Shown one piece after another: positions 34,157 through 42,948 of a stretch of DNA of 64,000 nt. Made by a program: the position numbers and the translations under genes. The stretch is from CAVXDY01 sp963760715 (GTDB lineage Bacteria > Actinomycetota > Thermoleophilia > Miltoncostaeales > Miltoncostaeaceae): positions 868,001-932,000 of the forward strand of contig CAVXDY010000007.1 of assembly GCA_963760715.1 (NCBI GenBank), given 5' to 3'. Numbering within the stretch: position 1 is the first letter of the stretch; every line of letters begins with the position of its first letter. The notes beneath the pieces are model-generated. The model was not told the origin of the DNA. It saw only the letters and a program-made list of their open reading frames with translations, and made no database searches.

Positions 34157-35029
34157 ATGGATGATCTCGACCAGCGGATCGATGCCCTCTACGCGGGGAG
34201 CCCGTCCGACTTCACGGCCGGCCGCGACGCCCTGGCCAAGGATCTCCGCGCGGCGGGCGAGCGGGACGAGGCGGACCGCGTGCGGGGGCTCCGCCGCCCG
34301 ACCAAGATCGCGGCGGAGCTCAACCGGCTGGCACGCGAGGAGCCCGGGGGGATGGCCGCCGCGATCGAGGCCGAGGGGGCGCTCGAGGCCGCTCAGCGCG
34401 GGGTGCTCGAGGGCACCGGGAGCGCCGACGAGCTGCGCGACGCCGAGCGGCGGGAGGCGGAGGCCGTCGCGGCGCTCAGCGCCGATCCCGCCATCCGCGC
34501 CGCGCTGCGGCTTGCGGCCCGCTCGGCGGACGCGCGCGACGACCTCCGGCGAGGGCGCATATCTCAGGATCCGGAGGCCGACCCCGCTGCGGGCCTGTTC
34601 GGGATGGGCCCGGTGGCGGTTCCGCCCCGGCCCGCGGTGCCCCCTCCCGTGGGGCCCCCGGAGGCCGCGCCTCCGCCGGCCGAGGGAGACGAGCTGGCCG
34701 CCGCCCGGGCCCGGCGCGCGCGCGCGTCGGCCCGTCAGGCGGCCGAGACGGCGGCCCGCGCCGCGGCGCGGGCGGAGCGCGCGGCCCAGGAGGAGCTCAA
34801 CCGGGCGCGCCGGCGCGCGACCCAGGCCGGCACCGAGGCGCGGCGCGCGGGCGAGGCGGCCGACCGGCTCGCGCGTGAGCTGGACGAGGCCCGTGCGCTG
34901 CGGTCGGCCCGGGAGGACGAGGCCCGGACGGCGGAGGCCGCGCACGCCGCGGCCGAGGCCGCCGCCGAGGAGGCGGCGGCGCAGCGGGAGGCCGCCGACC
35001 GGGCCGCGGCCCAGGTCGACGATGGCTAG
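34157..35029 (+). CDS. Actinobacterial Ala/Arg-rich coiled-coil protein
   Basis: 290 aa from ATG 34157. The N-terminus (IDALYAGSPSDFTAGRDALAKDLRAAGERDEADRV) matches a conserved actinobacterial family that starts LDALY...F...R..LA..L. The second half is almost pure Ala/Arg/Glu coiled coil (residues 190-285). Pro-rich linker in the middle. Function unknown; structural or scaffolding roles are possible. Confidence 0.7.
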   Translation: MDDLDQRIDALYAGSPSDFTAGRDALAKDLRAAGERDEADRVRGLRRPTKIAAELNRLAREEPGGMAAAIEAEGALEAAQRGVLEGTGSADELRDAERREAEAVAALSADPAIRAALRLAARSADARDDLRRGRISQDPEADPAAGLFGMGPVAVPPRPAVPPPVGPPEAAPPPAEGDELAAARARRARASARQAAETAARAAARAERAAQEELNRARRRATQAGTEARRAGEAADRLARELDEARALRSAREDEARTAEAAHAAAEAAAEEAAAQREAADRAAAQVDDG

Positions 35030-35063
35030 CCTCCCCCCACGAGCGCGGTGGGGAGGAGCGGAC

Positions 35064-35762
35064 ATGAGCCGTGGGTCGGGCGCGACGATCGTGACCGGGG
35101 GGACCGGAGGCCTCGGCGTCGGGGTCGTGCGGGCGCTGATCGACGCGGGGCACGATGTGGTGGTCACGTGGATCGTGGAGAGGGAGCTCGAGCACTTCCC
35201 CGCCGAGCTGCGCGAGCGCTGCCGGCTGGAGCGCGTGGACGTCCTGTCGGGGGACGAGCTGGGGCAGTTGATCGACCGGTGCCGGCCGGACGGGATCTGG
35301 GCGCTCGTCCACCTGGTCGGGGGTTACCTGGATGGAGCGCCGATCGCCGACATGGACATGGGCGACTGGGACCTCCAGCTCCAGCTCAACCTGCGCTCCG
35401 CGGCGCTGGCGCTGAGGGCGGCCCTGCCCTCGATGGTCGAGCGCGGGCAGGGGCGGGCCGTCGCCGTCTCGAGCCGGGCCGCGCGCATGCCCTTCGCGGG
35501 CGCCGCCGCGTACGCGGCATCGAAGGCCGGGGTGATCGCCCTCGTGGAGGCCGCCTCCGCGGAGGTCAAGAACGCCGGCGTGTGCGTGAACTGCGTGCTG
35601 CCGAGCGTCATCGACACCCCCGGCAACCGGGCGGCGCAGCCGGACGCCGACCCGGCGCAATGGGTCCGGCCCGAGGAGATCGGCGCCGTGATCGCGTTCC
35701 TGTGCTCGAGCGAGGCGAGCGGCGTGACGGGGGCGTCGATCCCGGTGTACGGCCGGGCGTAG
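35064..35762 (+). CDS. SDR-family oxidoreductase
   Basis: 232 aa, ATG with GGGAGGAG upstream. VTGGTGGLGVGVV is the cofactor loop; HLVGGYLDG replaces NNAG; AVSSRAARMPFAGAAAYAASKAG holds the Ser-Tyr-Lys triad. Compact, without extra loops. It is the second SDR of the neighbourhood but not closely similar to the first. Confidence 0.88.
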   Translation: MSRGSGATIVTGGTGGLGVGVVRALIDAGHDVVVTWIVERELEHFPAELRERCRLERVDVLSGDELGQLIDRCRPDGIWALVHLVGGYLDGAPIADMDMGDWDLQLQLNLRSAALALRAALPSMVERGQGRAVAVSSRAARMPFAGAAAYAASKAGVIALVEAASAEVKNAGVCVNCVLPSVIDTPGNRAAQPDADPAQWVRPEEIGAVIAFLCSSEASGVTGASIPVYGRA

Positions 35763-35842
35763 CCTCGCCGGGCGATGGCGCCGCCCCCGATGGGGGGCTT
35801 AGGCTCGCGGGCAGAGGCAACGTCTTCGGGAGGCCCTCCGCC

Positions 35843-36238
35843 ATGTCGAAAAACGCTGAGCTGGTTCGCGGTTTCTACGACGCCATGGCCCGTGGCGACT
35901 ACTCGGCCATGAAGATCTTCGCTCCGGACGTGGAGTTCGCGATGCCCGAGATCCTTCCGCACGGGGGCACCATCCGGGGCGTCGAGGCCCTGGGCGCGTA
36001 CTTCGGGGAGGTCCAGGGCCGCTGGGACGACTTCCGGGCCGACCTCGACGACCTGGTCGACGGGGACTCCCGGATCGTGGCGCTCGGGCGGTTCTGCGGC
36101 CGTCCGAAAGCGAGCGGACTCGAGGTCGAGATCCCCTTCGCGCTGGTGTGGACGCTCCGGGACGGCGCGGCGGTGCGCGTCGACGAGTACACCGACACCG
36201 CCCTGCTCCTCGAGGCCCTCTCGGCTCCCCCCTCCTGA
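35843..36238 (+). CDS. SnoaL/NTF2-like protein
   Basis: 131 aa. NTF2-like cone: ELVRGFYDAMARGDYSAMKIFAPDVEF, GVEALGAYFGEVQGRWDDF and a C-terminal sheet. These are small-molecule isomerases, hydrolases or binding proteins; role unknown. Confidence 0.82.
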   Translation: MSKNAELVRGFYDAMARGDYSAMKIFAPDVEFAMPEILPHGGTIRGVEALGAYFGEVQGRWDDFRADLDDLVDGDSRIVALGRFCGRPKASGLEVEIPFALVWTLRDGAAVRVDEYTDTALLLEALSAPPS

Positions 36239-36275
36239 GCATCGACGCGGGGAGAGGCCCGGGGTCAGGTCGCCG

Positions 36276-37262
36276 ATGCTGGTGCTGACCCGCGCCGAGG
36301 TCGAGGACCTTCTCGATCTCGACCGGCTGATCGAGGCGCTCGCCGTCGCGATGGAGGATCTCAGCGCCGGGCGCGCATCGATGCCGAGCCGCATGGCCGC
36401 GGTGGTGGAGGATCAGGACGCCTTCCTCGCGTCCATGGTCTCCTACAGCCCCGCCGGGCGCGCCCTCGCGGCCAAGCTGGTGTCGGTCTTCCCGAACAAC
36501 GCCGGCGGCCCGCTCCCCACTCATCAGGCGGTGATCTGCGCGTTCGATCCCACGAGCGGTGAGCCGGTGGCGCTCATGGACGGCACCCACATCACCGCGA
36601 TGCGCACCGCCGCCGGCTCCGCCCTGGCCACCCGTCTTCTGGCACGGGAGGACGCCGCCAGGATAGCGGTGCTCGGAACGGGCGTGCAGGCCCGCGCCCA
36701 CGCGCACCTGATCCCGCGCGTGCGCCGCCTGAGCGAGGTTCGCGTGGCGGGCCGTGATCCGGCGGCGGCACGGGCGGTGGCACAGGAACTGTCGAGGGAG
36801 CTCGAGATGCCGGTCGTCGCGGTGGACACCTACGCCGAGGCCCTGCGCGACGCGGACATCGTCTGTGCCACCACGCACTCCGTCGAGCCGGTGGTCCGGC
36901 GCGAATGGCTCACGCGCGGTGTCCACGTGAACTCGGTCGGCTACAACCCCGCGGGCCGCGAGGTGGACGACACGACCGTGGCCGACGCCCTCGTGGTCGT
37001 GGAGTCCCGTGCGGCGGCGCTCGCGCCGTTCCCCTCCGGTGCGAACGACCTGACCCAGCCGCTCGCCGCGGGGGTGATCGACGCGGACCACGTGCACGCC
37101 GAGGTCGGGGAGCTCGTCGCCGGGACCCGCGACGGGCGGCGGTCAGCCGATCAGATCACCCTCTACAAGTCGGTGGGCGTCGCGGTCCAGGACGCGGCCG
37201 CCGCGGCCCTGGTGCTCGCGGCGGCCGCGGAACGCGGAGTCGGCCGGGCGATCCGGCTCTAG
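36276..37262 (+). CDS. Ornithine cyclodeaminase/mu-crystallin family protein
   Basis: 328 aa. FPNNAGGPLPTHQAVICAFDP, TAMRTAAGSALATRLLAR and the Rossmann AVLGTGVQARAHAHLIPRV are family hallmarks; GREVDDTTVADA and SADQITLYKSVGVAVQDAAAA follow. Members are NAD(P)-dependent imine reductases or deaminases. Its TAG stop shares the palindrome CTAG (37259-37262) with the stop of the convergent gene. Confidence 0.9.
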   Translation: MLVLTRAEVEDLLDLDRLIEALAVAMEDLSAGRASMPSRMAAVVEDQDAFLASMVSYSPAGRALAAKLVSVFPNNAGGPLPTHQAVICAFDPTSGEPVALMDGTHITAMRTAAGSALATRLLAREDAARIAVLGTGVQARAHAHLIPRVRRLSEVRVAGRDPAAARAVAQELSRELEMPVVAVDTYAEALRDADIVCATTHSVEPVVRREWLTRGVHVNSVGYNPAGREVDDTTVADALVVVESRAAALAPFPSGANDLTQPLAAGVIDADHVHAEVGELVAGTRDGRRSADQITLYKSVGVAVQDAAAAALVLAAAAERGVGRAIRL

Positions 37263-38059
37263 GGAGCCCGGGCCATCGTGCCCACCACGCCGTCGCGGAC
37301 CAGCCGCACGCCCCCGATGCGTTCGAAGCCCAGGCGCTCGAGGATCGGGGTGGACATCGGGCCCGCGGCGGTCGTGAGCCGCGGCGCGTTCCGGGCGACG
37401 GCGTCCTCCCATCGCGCGTGCACGAGGGCGGTGTAGACGCCCCGGCCCCGTGCGTGGGCGAGCGTCGAGGCGCCCAGCAGGACGCCGGCCCACGCGCTGA
37501 AGACGACGCGGGCGAAGCCCGCCGGCTCACCCTCGACGAGCGCCAGGTAGTGCTCCATGAGGGGGTCACCGGTGAGCGCCTCCCAGTGCTCGGACGCCCA
37601 CGCGCGCCTCCGCTGCCGGGCGTCGGCATCGAGCCCCCACACCTCCCAATCGACCTCGAGGGCGCTCAGGAAGACGTCCAGGTCGGTGGCGCGCCGCACC
37701 TCCACCTCCACCTCCGCCGCCCGGCCGCGGGGCCGTGACGTGGTGGCGACCGTCGTCAGGGCGGGGGCGTCCGGATCGGGCGTCAGGCCGAGCCCCGTCA
37801 GGTGCTCGGCCAGGCCGTCCGGGGTCGAGAGCTCTCCGGTCCACCACACCATCCGCTCGAGCCCGCGCTCGCGCGCGAGCTGGCGGGTCTCCTCCAGCGC
37901 CCGGGCGACTCCCTCGCGGTCGAGGCGGATGCGCTCCACCGTCCCGGACCGGCCCCGCACGACCACCCGGTAGCCGTCGCCGTCGACGACCTCCGTCTCC
38001 GGGCCGGGCGGGGTCCACACACCCGGTTCCTCCGCCAGCTCCAGCAGCCGCGTCCTCAC
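37259..38059 (-). CDS. GNAT-family N-acetyltransferase
   Basis: 266 aa, GTG start. The C-terminal half has the GNAT core: AGFARVVFSAWAGVLLGASTLAHARGRGVYTALV (acetyl-CoA loop RGRGVYTAL) and ILERLGFERIGGVRLV. The N-terminal 120 aa are a second, degenerate GNAT-like domain. Acceptor unknown. Convergent with the cyclodeaminase, sharing one CTAG for both stop codons. Confidence 0.8.
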   Translation of the reverse strand: MRTRLLELAEEPGVWTPPGPETEVVDGDGYRVVVRGRSGTVERIRLDREGVARALEETRQLARERGLERMVWWTGELSTPDGLAEHLTGLGLTPDPDAPALTTVATTSRPRGRAAEVEVEVRRATDLDVFLSALEVDWEVWGLDADARQRRRAWASEHWEALTGDPLMEHYLALVEGEPAGFARVVFSAWAGVLLGASTLAHARGRGVYTALVHARWEDAVARNAPRLTTAAGPMSTPILERLGFERIGGVRLVRDGVVGTMARAP

Positions 38060-38071
38060 CCGACCATTTTC

Positions 38072-38401
38072 TCAGAGCCGGCGGCCCTCCGAGGCCCTCC
38101 GCGCGGCGACACGGGTCCGGGTGGTGGTCGTGGCCGTGAAGGCCACGTAGTCGGCGCGGACGGAGTGGCCGCGGTGCAGGGTGCGGAGGATGCAGTGCAG
38201 GGAGCGCGCTCGGCGGGTGCAGGCGAAGGCGCCGTACCCGCGGAGGGGACGCGGCGCCGCCGGGGCCCCGGTGCGGGTCGCCGTGACCGCTCCCACGGCC
38301 GATCCGTCCGCGTTCAACCGCAGGCTCGAGACCGTGGGGTGGTCTCCGGTCGCGCCCGGCATGAGCGCCAGCAGCAGCGCCACGATCGCGCCGGCGCTCA
38401 C
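38072..38401 (-). CDS. Small secreted protein
   Basis: 109 aa, GTG start overlapping the stop of the upstream 46-aa gene (GTGA). N-terminal hydrophobic signal (AGAIVALLLALMPGATG), then a basic domain with Cys pair (FACTRRARSLHC) and many Thr/Arg. No family recognised. The coupling with a second secreted peptide suggests a small exported operon. Confidence 0.55.
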   Translation of the reverse strand: MSAGAIVALLLALMPGATGDHPTVSSLRLNADGSAVGAVTATRTGAPAAPRPLRGYGAFACTRRARSLHCILRTLHRGHSVRADYVAFTATTTTRTRVAARRASEGRRL

Positions 38402-38538
38402 CCCGCCACCTCGGGATCCTGGTACCAGGCCGCCGGCCGGTCGTGCGAGCCGTGGGAGCCGGCGGCCGCCGCCGCGGCGGCGCCGGCGGCCAGGGTCGCG
38501 AGGGCGAGCGTGAGGGCGGTGCGGGAGAGGCTGGTCAT
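38398..38538 (-). CDS. 46-aa secreted peptide
   Basis: ATG 38538 with AGGA upstream. The signal (SRTALTLALATLAAGAAAAAAAG) is followed by SHGSHDRPAAWYQDPEVAG. Its stop overlaps the start of the 109-aa secreted gene. Shorter than usual gene callers accept; supported by the signal, RBS and overlap. Confidence 0.5.
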   Translation of the reverse strand: MTSLSRTALTLALATLAAGAAAAAAAGSHGSHDRPAAWYQDPEVAG

Positions 38539-38670
38539 CGGAGCGATCCTTCCGAGTGGCACGGTGCTCGGTCTGGGCACGGCCGACTCTGCCCCCGCCC
38601 TCTCACGGGGGACACACGGGTCACTCACCGGTTTCGTCGCTCTACCTGCGGGACGCGCCGTCCCGGCCGC

Positions 38671-39708
38671 TCAGCCCGCCTGGCGCAGGGCGGCGCGGGC
38701 CTCCTCCGCGAGGCCCGCCACGATGTCGCCCGCCGGGGCGGCCCGGGCCAGCCGGTGCGCCTGGCCCGCCCAGAGGTTGAAGCCGCCGGGGTCCCCCGCC
38801 GCGCGCGCCGCCGCGCGCAGGGGCGACGTGGCGTGGTGGATCTCCGGGTAGGCGGCGACGGCATCCGGCGTCTGCTCCACGAGGAAGCGGTTGCGCAGGC
38901 CGCGGGCGCTCCGGCCCGTGAAGGCCCGCGTGAGCGCGGTGGGGGTGTCGCCGGCGAGCGCCGCCCGGTGCGCGGGATGGGTGCCGGCCTCGGGGGCGAG
39001 CATGAACGCGGTGCCGAGCTGGGCCGCCGACGCGCCGGCCACCAGGACGGCGGCGATCGCGGCGCCGTCGGCGATGCCTCCGGTCGCCACGAGCGGCAGG
39101 TCCACCTCGCGGGCGACCAGACGCAGCAGCGTCAGCAGCCCGAAGCCCTCGGCGTCGTCGCGGTCGGTCCAGCCGCCACGGTGGCCGCCGGCCTCCACGC
39201 CCTGCACCACCAGCGCATCGGCGCCGGCGTCGCGGGCGCGGGAGGCCTCGGACGGGTCGGTCACCGTCACCCACACCTCCGAGCCGCCGCCGCGCAGGGT
39301 CGCGACGACGTCCGGCGCCGGGCAGCCGAAGGTGAACGACACCACGGGGACCCGCTCCTCGCGCACCACCGCGAGCTTGCCCTCCCAGTCGTCGTCGTCG
39401 TTCCGTGGCATGCCGACCTCGACCCCGTACCGGCGGGCCTCGGCCTCCAGCCGCTCGAGGTACGCGCCGAGCGCCTCGTCGTCGACCTCGGCCACCGTGG
39501 GCACGAAGACGTTGAGGCCAAAGGGCGCGTCGGTCAGCTCGCGCAGGTCGCGGATCATCGCCCGGGTGTCGTCGGCGGTGCGGTAGCCCGCGGCGAGGAA
39601 CCCCAGGCCGCCGGCGTCGCTCACGGCCGCGGCCAGCGCCGGCGTGGACGGGCCCCCGCCCAGCGGGGCGAGCACGATGGGGTGGCGCAGACGGTCGAGG
39701 ACGGCCAT
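38671..39708 (-). CDS. Nitronate monooxygenase/FMN-dependent dioxygenase
   Basis: 345 aa TIM-barrel flavoprotein. HPIVLAPLGGGPSTPALAAAVSDAGGLGFL, SFTFGCP, GADALVVQGVEAGGHRGG (catalytic His) and LPLVATGGIADGAAIAAVLVAGASAAQLGTAFM are signature segments. It oxidises alkyl nitronates in characterised members. It is divergent from a nitroreductase-family gene, forming a nitro-compound-like pair. Confidence 0.9.
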   Translation of the reverse strand: MAVLDRLRHPIVLAPLGGGPSTPALAAAVSDAGGLGFLAAGYRTADDTRAMIRDLRELTDAPFGLNVFVPTVAEVDDEALGAYLERLEAEARRYGVEVGMPRNDDDDWEGKLAVVREERVPVVSFTFGCPAPDVVATLRGGGSEVWVTVTDPSEASRARDAGADALVVQGVEAGGHRGGWTDRDDAEGFGLLTLLRLVAREVDLPLVATGGIADGAAIAAVLVAGASAAQLGTAFMLAPEAGTHPAHRAALAGDTPTALTRAFTGRSARGLRNRFLVEQTPDAVAAYPEIHHATSPLRAAARAAGDPGGFNLWAGQAHRLARAAPAGDIVAGLAEEARAALRQAG

Positions 39709-39748
39709 TCCGACGCGAGGCTAGCCGTTCGCGCGCGGGGCCGATCAC

Positions 39749-39777
39749 TTGCGTCACGAAAGTGACCATCGTAGGGT
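39749..39777 (+). promoter_or_regulatory. Nitroreductase promoter with palindrome
   Basis: -35 TTGCGT (39749-39754), 17-bp spacer, -10 TAGGGT (39772-39777). GTCAC-GAAA-GTGAC (39753-39766) overlaps the -35 end and spacer: a perfect 5-bp-arm palindrome, good repressor-site geometry. Confidence 0.6.
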
Positions 39778-39820
39778 CCGGCCCGACACGTCGTCACACC
39801 GCACCCGGGGAGTTGCCCTG

Positions 39821-40498
39821 ATGGACGCACTGGACGCCATCCGCCATCGACGCAGCGTGCGCCGGTACACCGATCGCCCGGTGTCCGACGAGGACGTCGC
39901 GCGCATCCTGCGCCTCGCCCTCCTCGCGCCCACGGGCCACAACGCCCAGGCCTGGAGCTTCGTGGTGGTGCGCGACCCCGACCGGCGCGCGAAGCTGGCC
40001 GAGCTGGTGCTGGCCGGCGCGGCCGACTACTTCGCGGCCAACCGGCCGATCAAGGACCGCACGCCCGAGGAGCACGCCGAGTGGGCCGCGGGCTACGCGG
40101 AGCAGGCGCTCGGCACCTACCGGCAGGTCCCGGTGTGGATCGCGGCGCTGTCGGTGCCACGGTTCCACTTCCCCGACGAGCCGATGAAGGAGCGCATCGA
40201 GCGCTTCAGCGACGACACCTCCGTGTCGTTCGCGCTCGAGAACCTGTTCGTGGCGGCGCGGGCGCTCGACCTGGGCACCACGCCCACGATCTTCCACTGG
40301 TTCAAGGAGGACGAGTACCGCGAGCTGCTGGAGCTGCCGCCGGAGCTGGGGGTGCACTACCTCACCCCGCTCGGCTATCCGGAGGAGTTCCCCGTGGGCC
40401 TCCGGCCCGAGGCGGCGAAGGCCCGCCGCCCGTGGCGCACCCTCGTGCACGACGAGACCTGGGGCAACCCGCGGCAGGCGGAGGCCCCGGCCGCCTGA
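39821..40498 (+). CDS. Nitroreductase-family protein
   Basis: 225 aa from ATG 39821 (GGGGAG upstream). Motifs: IRHRRSVRRYTDRPVSDEDV, LLAPTGHNAQAWSFVVVRD and SFALENLFVAARALDLGTTPTIFHWF, ending GYPEEFPVGLRP. FMN-dependent, reducing nitro compounds, quinones or flavins. It lies opposite the nitronate monooxygenase across the shared regulatory gap. Confidence 0.9.
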   Translation: MDALDAIRHRRSVRRYTDRPVSDEDVARILRLALLAPTGHNAQAWSFVVVRDPDRRAKLAELVLAGAADYFAANRPIKDRTPEEHAEWAAGYAEQALGTYRQVPVWIAALSVPRFHFPDEPMKERIERFSDDTSVSFALENLFVAARALDLGTTPTIFHWFKEDEYRELLELPPELGVHYLTPLGYPEEFPVGLRPEAAKARRPWRTLVHDETWGNPRQAEAPAA

Positions 40499-40501
40499 TC
40501 C

Positions 40502-41713
40502 TCACCGGCGGCGGTCGTGGCCGTCGCCGGGCATCAGCCAGGCCGACAGCCCCGGGTCGCGGCCGACCAGCGACGCGCGGGTGATCGCGGTCGGTCCGAA
40601 CCGGTCGCGCACCTCGTCGAGCGCGGCGTCGAGGGCGCTCGGGCCGGGATCCTCGATCGGAAGGACGAGCTGGACCGCGCTGCCGTCGCCGAGATTGCTC
40701 ACGCTCACCCCGACGAGGGTGACGCCGCGGTGGGCGATCGTCGGCGCGGCCTCGGCGAGCAGGGCGCGCATCGTGGCGAGGATCGGCCGGGTCGCCGCGG
40801 TCGCCTGGGGGAGCGTGCGCGCGCGGGTCGCGCGCGAGTAGTCGTCGAAGCGGAGCCGGAGGGTGACCGTCCGGCCCGCCCGCCCGGCCTTCCGCATCCG
40901 GCGGGTCACGCGATCGACCAGCCCCACGACCACGGCGTCGAGCGCCTCGGGGGATCGCGGCGAACGGCCGAGCGCGCTCTGCGCCCCGAACGTGCGGCGG
41001 CGCCGGCGCACCCGCACCGGCCGCGGGTCGAGGTTGTGCGCCAGGGCGTGCAGGTGCCGGCCGGCGGCCCTCCCGAGCAGGGAGACGAGCCCCGCCTCGC
41101 CGAGCGCGGCGACCTGGCCGACGGTCGCGAGCCCCGCCCGGTGGAGCCTCTCCGCGGTCGCGGGCCCCACGCCCCAGAGCCGCTCCACCTCGAGCGGGTG
41201 CAGGAAGGCGAGCTCGGCCCCGGCCGGGATCACGAGGAGCCCGTCCGGCTTGGCCACGCCGCCCGCCACCTTGGCCAGGTGCTTGGTGGTGGCCACGCCG
41301 ACCGTGATCGGCAGGCCGACCCGCTCGCGGACCTCACGCCGCAGGCGCACCGCGATCTGCGTGGGCGTCCCCGCGATCCTCTCCATCCCGCGGACGTCGA
41401 GGAAGGCCTCGTCGATCGAGAGCCCCTCGACCAGCGGCGCGGTCCGCTCGAAGACGTCGAACACCGCCCGGCTGGCCGCGACGTAGGCGGGCCACCGGGG
41501 CGGCACGACCACGGCCTGCGGGCACAGCCGCCGCGCCCGCCCGCCGCTCATCGCCCCCTGGACGCCGTGCGCGCGGGCCTCGTAGCTCGCCGCCAGAACG
41601 ACCCCCGCCCCGACGATCACCGGCCGCCCCCGCAGCGCGGGGTCGTCGCGCTGCTCGACGGACGCGAAGAACGCGTCGAGGTCGGCGTGCAGGATCGTCG
41701 CCTCGCGCGACAC
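40502..41713 (-). CDS. dinB: DNA polymerase IV
   Basis: 403 aa from GTG 41713. Y-family landmarks: ILHADLDAFFASVEQRDDP, AASYEARAHGVQGAMS, LSIDEAFLD, GVATTKHLAKVAGGVAKPDG and little-finger FGAQSALGRS. ATG 41731 would add six residues, but an SOS box (41713-41726) covers that stretch, so the GTG just beyond it is preferred. It performs error-prone lesion bypass and is induced through LexA. Confidence 0.92.
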   Translation of the reverse strand: MSREATILHADLDAFFASVEQRDDPALRGRPVIVGAGVVLAASYEARAHGVQGAMSGGRARRLCPQAVVVPPRWPAYVAASRAVFDVFERTAPLVEGLSIDEAFLDVRGMERIAGTPTQIAVRLRREVRERVGLPITVGVATTKHLAKVAGGVAKPDGLLVIPAGAELAFLHPLEVERLWGVGPATAERLHRAGLATVGQVAALGEAGLVSLLGRAAGRHLHALAHNLDPRPVRVRRRRRTFGAQSALGRSPRSPEALDAVVVGLVDRVTRRMRKAGRAGRTVTLRLRFDDYSRATRARTLPQATAATRPILATMRALLAEAAPTIAHRGVTLVGVSVSNLGDGSAVQLVLPIEDPGPSALDAALDEVRDRFGPTAITRASLVGRDPGLSAWLMPGDGHDRRR

Positions 41714-41726
41714 GAACACATGTTCG
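41713..41726 (-). promoter_or_regulatory. LexA/SOS box at dinB
   Basis: CGAACACATGTTCG fits the actinobacterial/Bacillus-type box GAAC-N4-GTTC with perfect outer arms CGAAC/GTTCG and only the 2-nt centre unpaired. On the minus strand GAACAT lies 6 nt before GTG 41713 and can serve as the -10, so LexA would sit exactly on the promoter. Confidence 0.75.
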
Positions 41727-41763
41727 CCCATGCGCCGGACGCACGCCAGCCCGCTCGACGCGC

Positions 41764-41769
41764 GATGAT
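41764..41769 (+). promoter_or_regulatory. -10 GATGAT, leaderless layout
   Basis: GATGAT followed by 6 nt and ATG 41776, 38 bp from the SOS box of the divergent dinB. Confidence 0.4.
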
Positions 41770-41775
41770 CCGCCG

Positions 41776-42936
41776 ATGCCGCGAACCGCCCTCTCCCACG
41801 GCCTGCTGCTGCCGCTCTACGAGCTCGGCGAGGGCCATCCGATGACGCCGGTGCGGTACCGGCTGGCGGTGGAGCTGATCGCCGCCTACGGGCTGCTCGA
41901 CCGGCCGGACGTCACGGTGCTGCAGCCGCGGCCGGCGACGATCGAGGAGATCGAGCGCGTCCACCCCGCCGCCTACGTGGCGGCCGTCCGGCGCATGAGC
42001 GACAACCCGGCGCTCTCGCTCTCCTGGGAGGTGCAGCAGCAGTGGGGGATCACGCCGCCGGGGGGCGACACCCCGGCGGTGCCCGGGCTGCACGACCGGG
42101 CCGCCGCCGTGTGCGGCGCCACGATGGCGCCGGTGCTCGACGTCTGGGAGGGGCGGTCGCAGCAGGCGATCGGCGTCGGCGGCGGACTCCACCATGCCTT
42201 CGCCCACCGGGCCCAGGGGTTCTGCGTCTACAACGACCCGGCGGTGGCGATCCAGGCGCTCCTCGACGCGGGCGCCCGGCGGGTGGCCTTCGTCGACGTG
42301 GACGCCCACCACGGGGACGGGGTGCAGTGGATCTTCTACGAGGACCCCCGCGTGCTCACGTGCTCGGTCCACGAGAGCGGGAAGTACCTCTTCCCGGGCA
42401 CCGGGTTCCTCTCCGAGCGCGGCGCGGGCGAGGGCGTGGGCACCTCGATCAACGTGCCGCTGCCGCCGTTCGCCGGCGACGAGCCCTACCTGCGCGCGGT
42501 GGACGAGGTGGTGATCCCGGCGGTCCGCGACTTCCGCCCGGACGCCCTGGTGATCGAGCCGGGGTGGGACGGGCATCACTCCGACGTGCTCAGCCACCTC
42601 CAGATCACGATGGACGGGTTCGAGCGCATGGCGGGCCGGCTGCACGGCCTCGCCGCCGACGTCACGGACGGCCGCTTCGCCGCGGTCGGGGGCGGGGGGT
42701 ACACCGGCGACGTGCTGGCCCGCGGCACCGCCCTCTTCTTCGCCCGGATGCTCGGCGTGGAGCTCGACGACGAGCTCCCCGCGGACTGGCGCGAGCGGGT
42801 GCGCGAGCTGACGGGCCGCGAGGCCGACCGGGTGCTGCGGGAGGACGGCGAGCCGGCCGCGCCGGCCGACACCCGCCGCCAGGCGGACATCGAGGCCCAC
42901 GCCGTCATCGACGAGGCGATCGCCCTGCTCCGCTGA
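41776..42936 (+). CDS. Histone-deacetylase-superfamily protein (AcuC-like)
   Basis: 386 aa. Zn-hydrolase motifs: GVGGGLHHAFAHRAQGFCVYNDPAVAI (active-site His pair), VDVDAHHGDGVQWIFYEDPR (Asp and His ligands), DALVIEPGWDGHHSD (third ligand) and GGGGYTGDVLARG. It deacetylates lysine or small acetylated amines; AcuC relatives act on acetyl-CoA synthetase. No acsA nearby. Confidence 0.9.
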   Translation: MPRTALSHGLLLPLYELGEGHPMTPVRYRLAVELIAAYGLLDRPDVTVLQPRPATIEEIERVHPAAYVAAVRRMSDNPALSLSWEVQQQWGITPPGGDTPAVPGLHDRAAAVCGATMAPVLDVWEGRSQQAIGVGGGLHHAFAHRAQGFCVYNDPAVAIQALLDAGARRVAFVDVDAHHGDGVQWIFYEDPRVLTCSVHESGKYLFPGTGFLSERGAGEGVGTSINVPLPPFAGDEPYLRAVDEVVIPAVRDFRPDALVIEPGWDGHHSDVLSHLQITMDGFERMAGRLHGLAADVTDGRFAAVGGGGYTGDVLARGTALFFARMLGVELDDELPADWRERVRELTGREADRVLREDGEPAAPADTRRQADIEAHAVIDEAIALLR

Positions 42937-42948
42937 CCCCGTGTCGGG

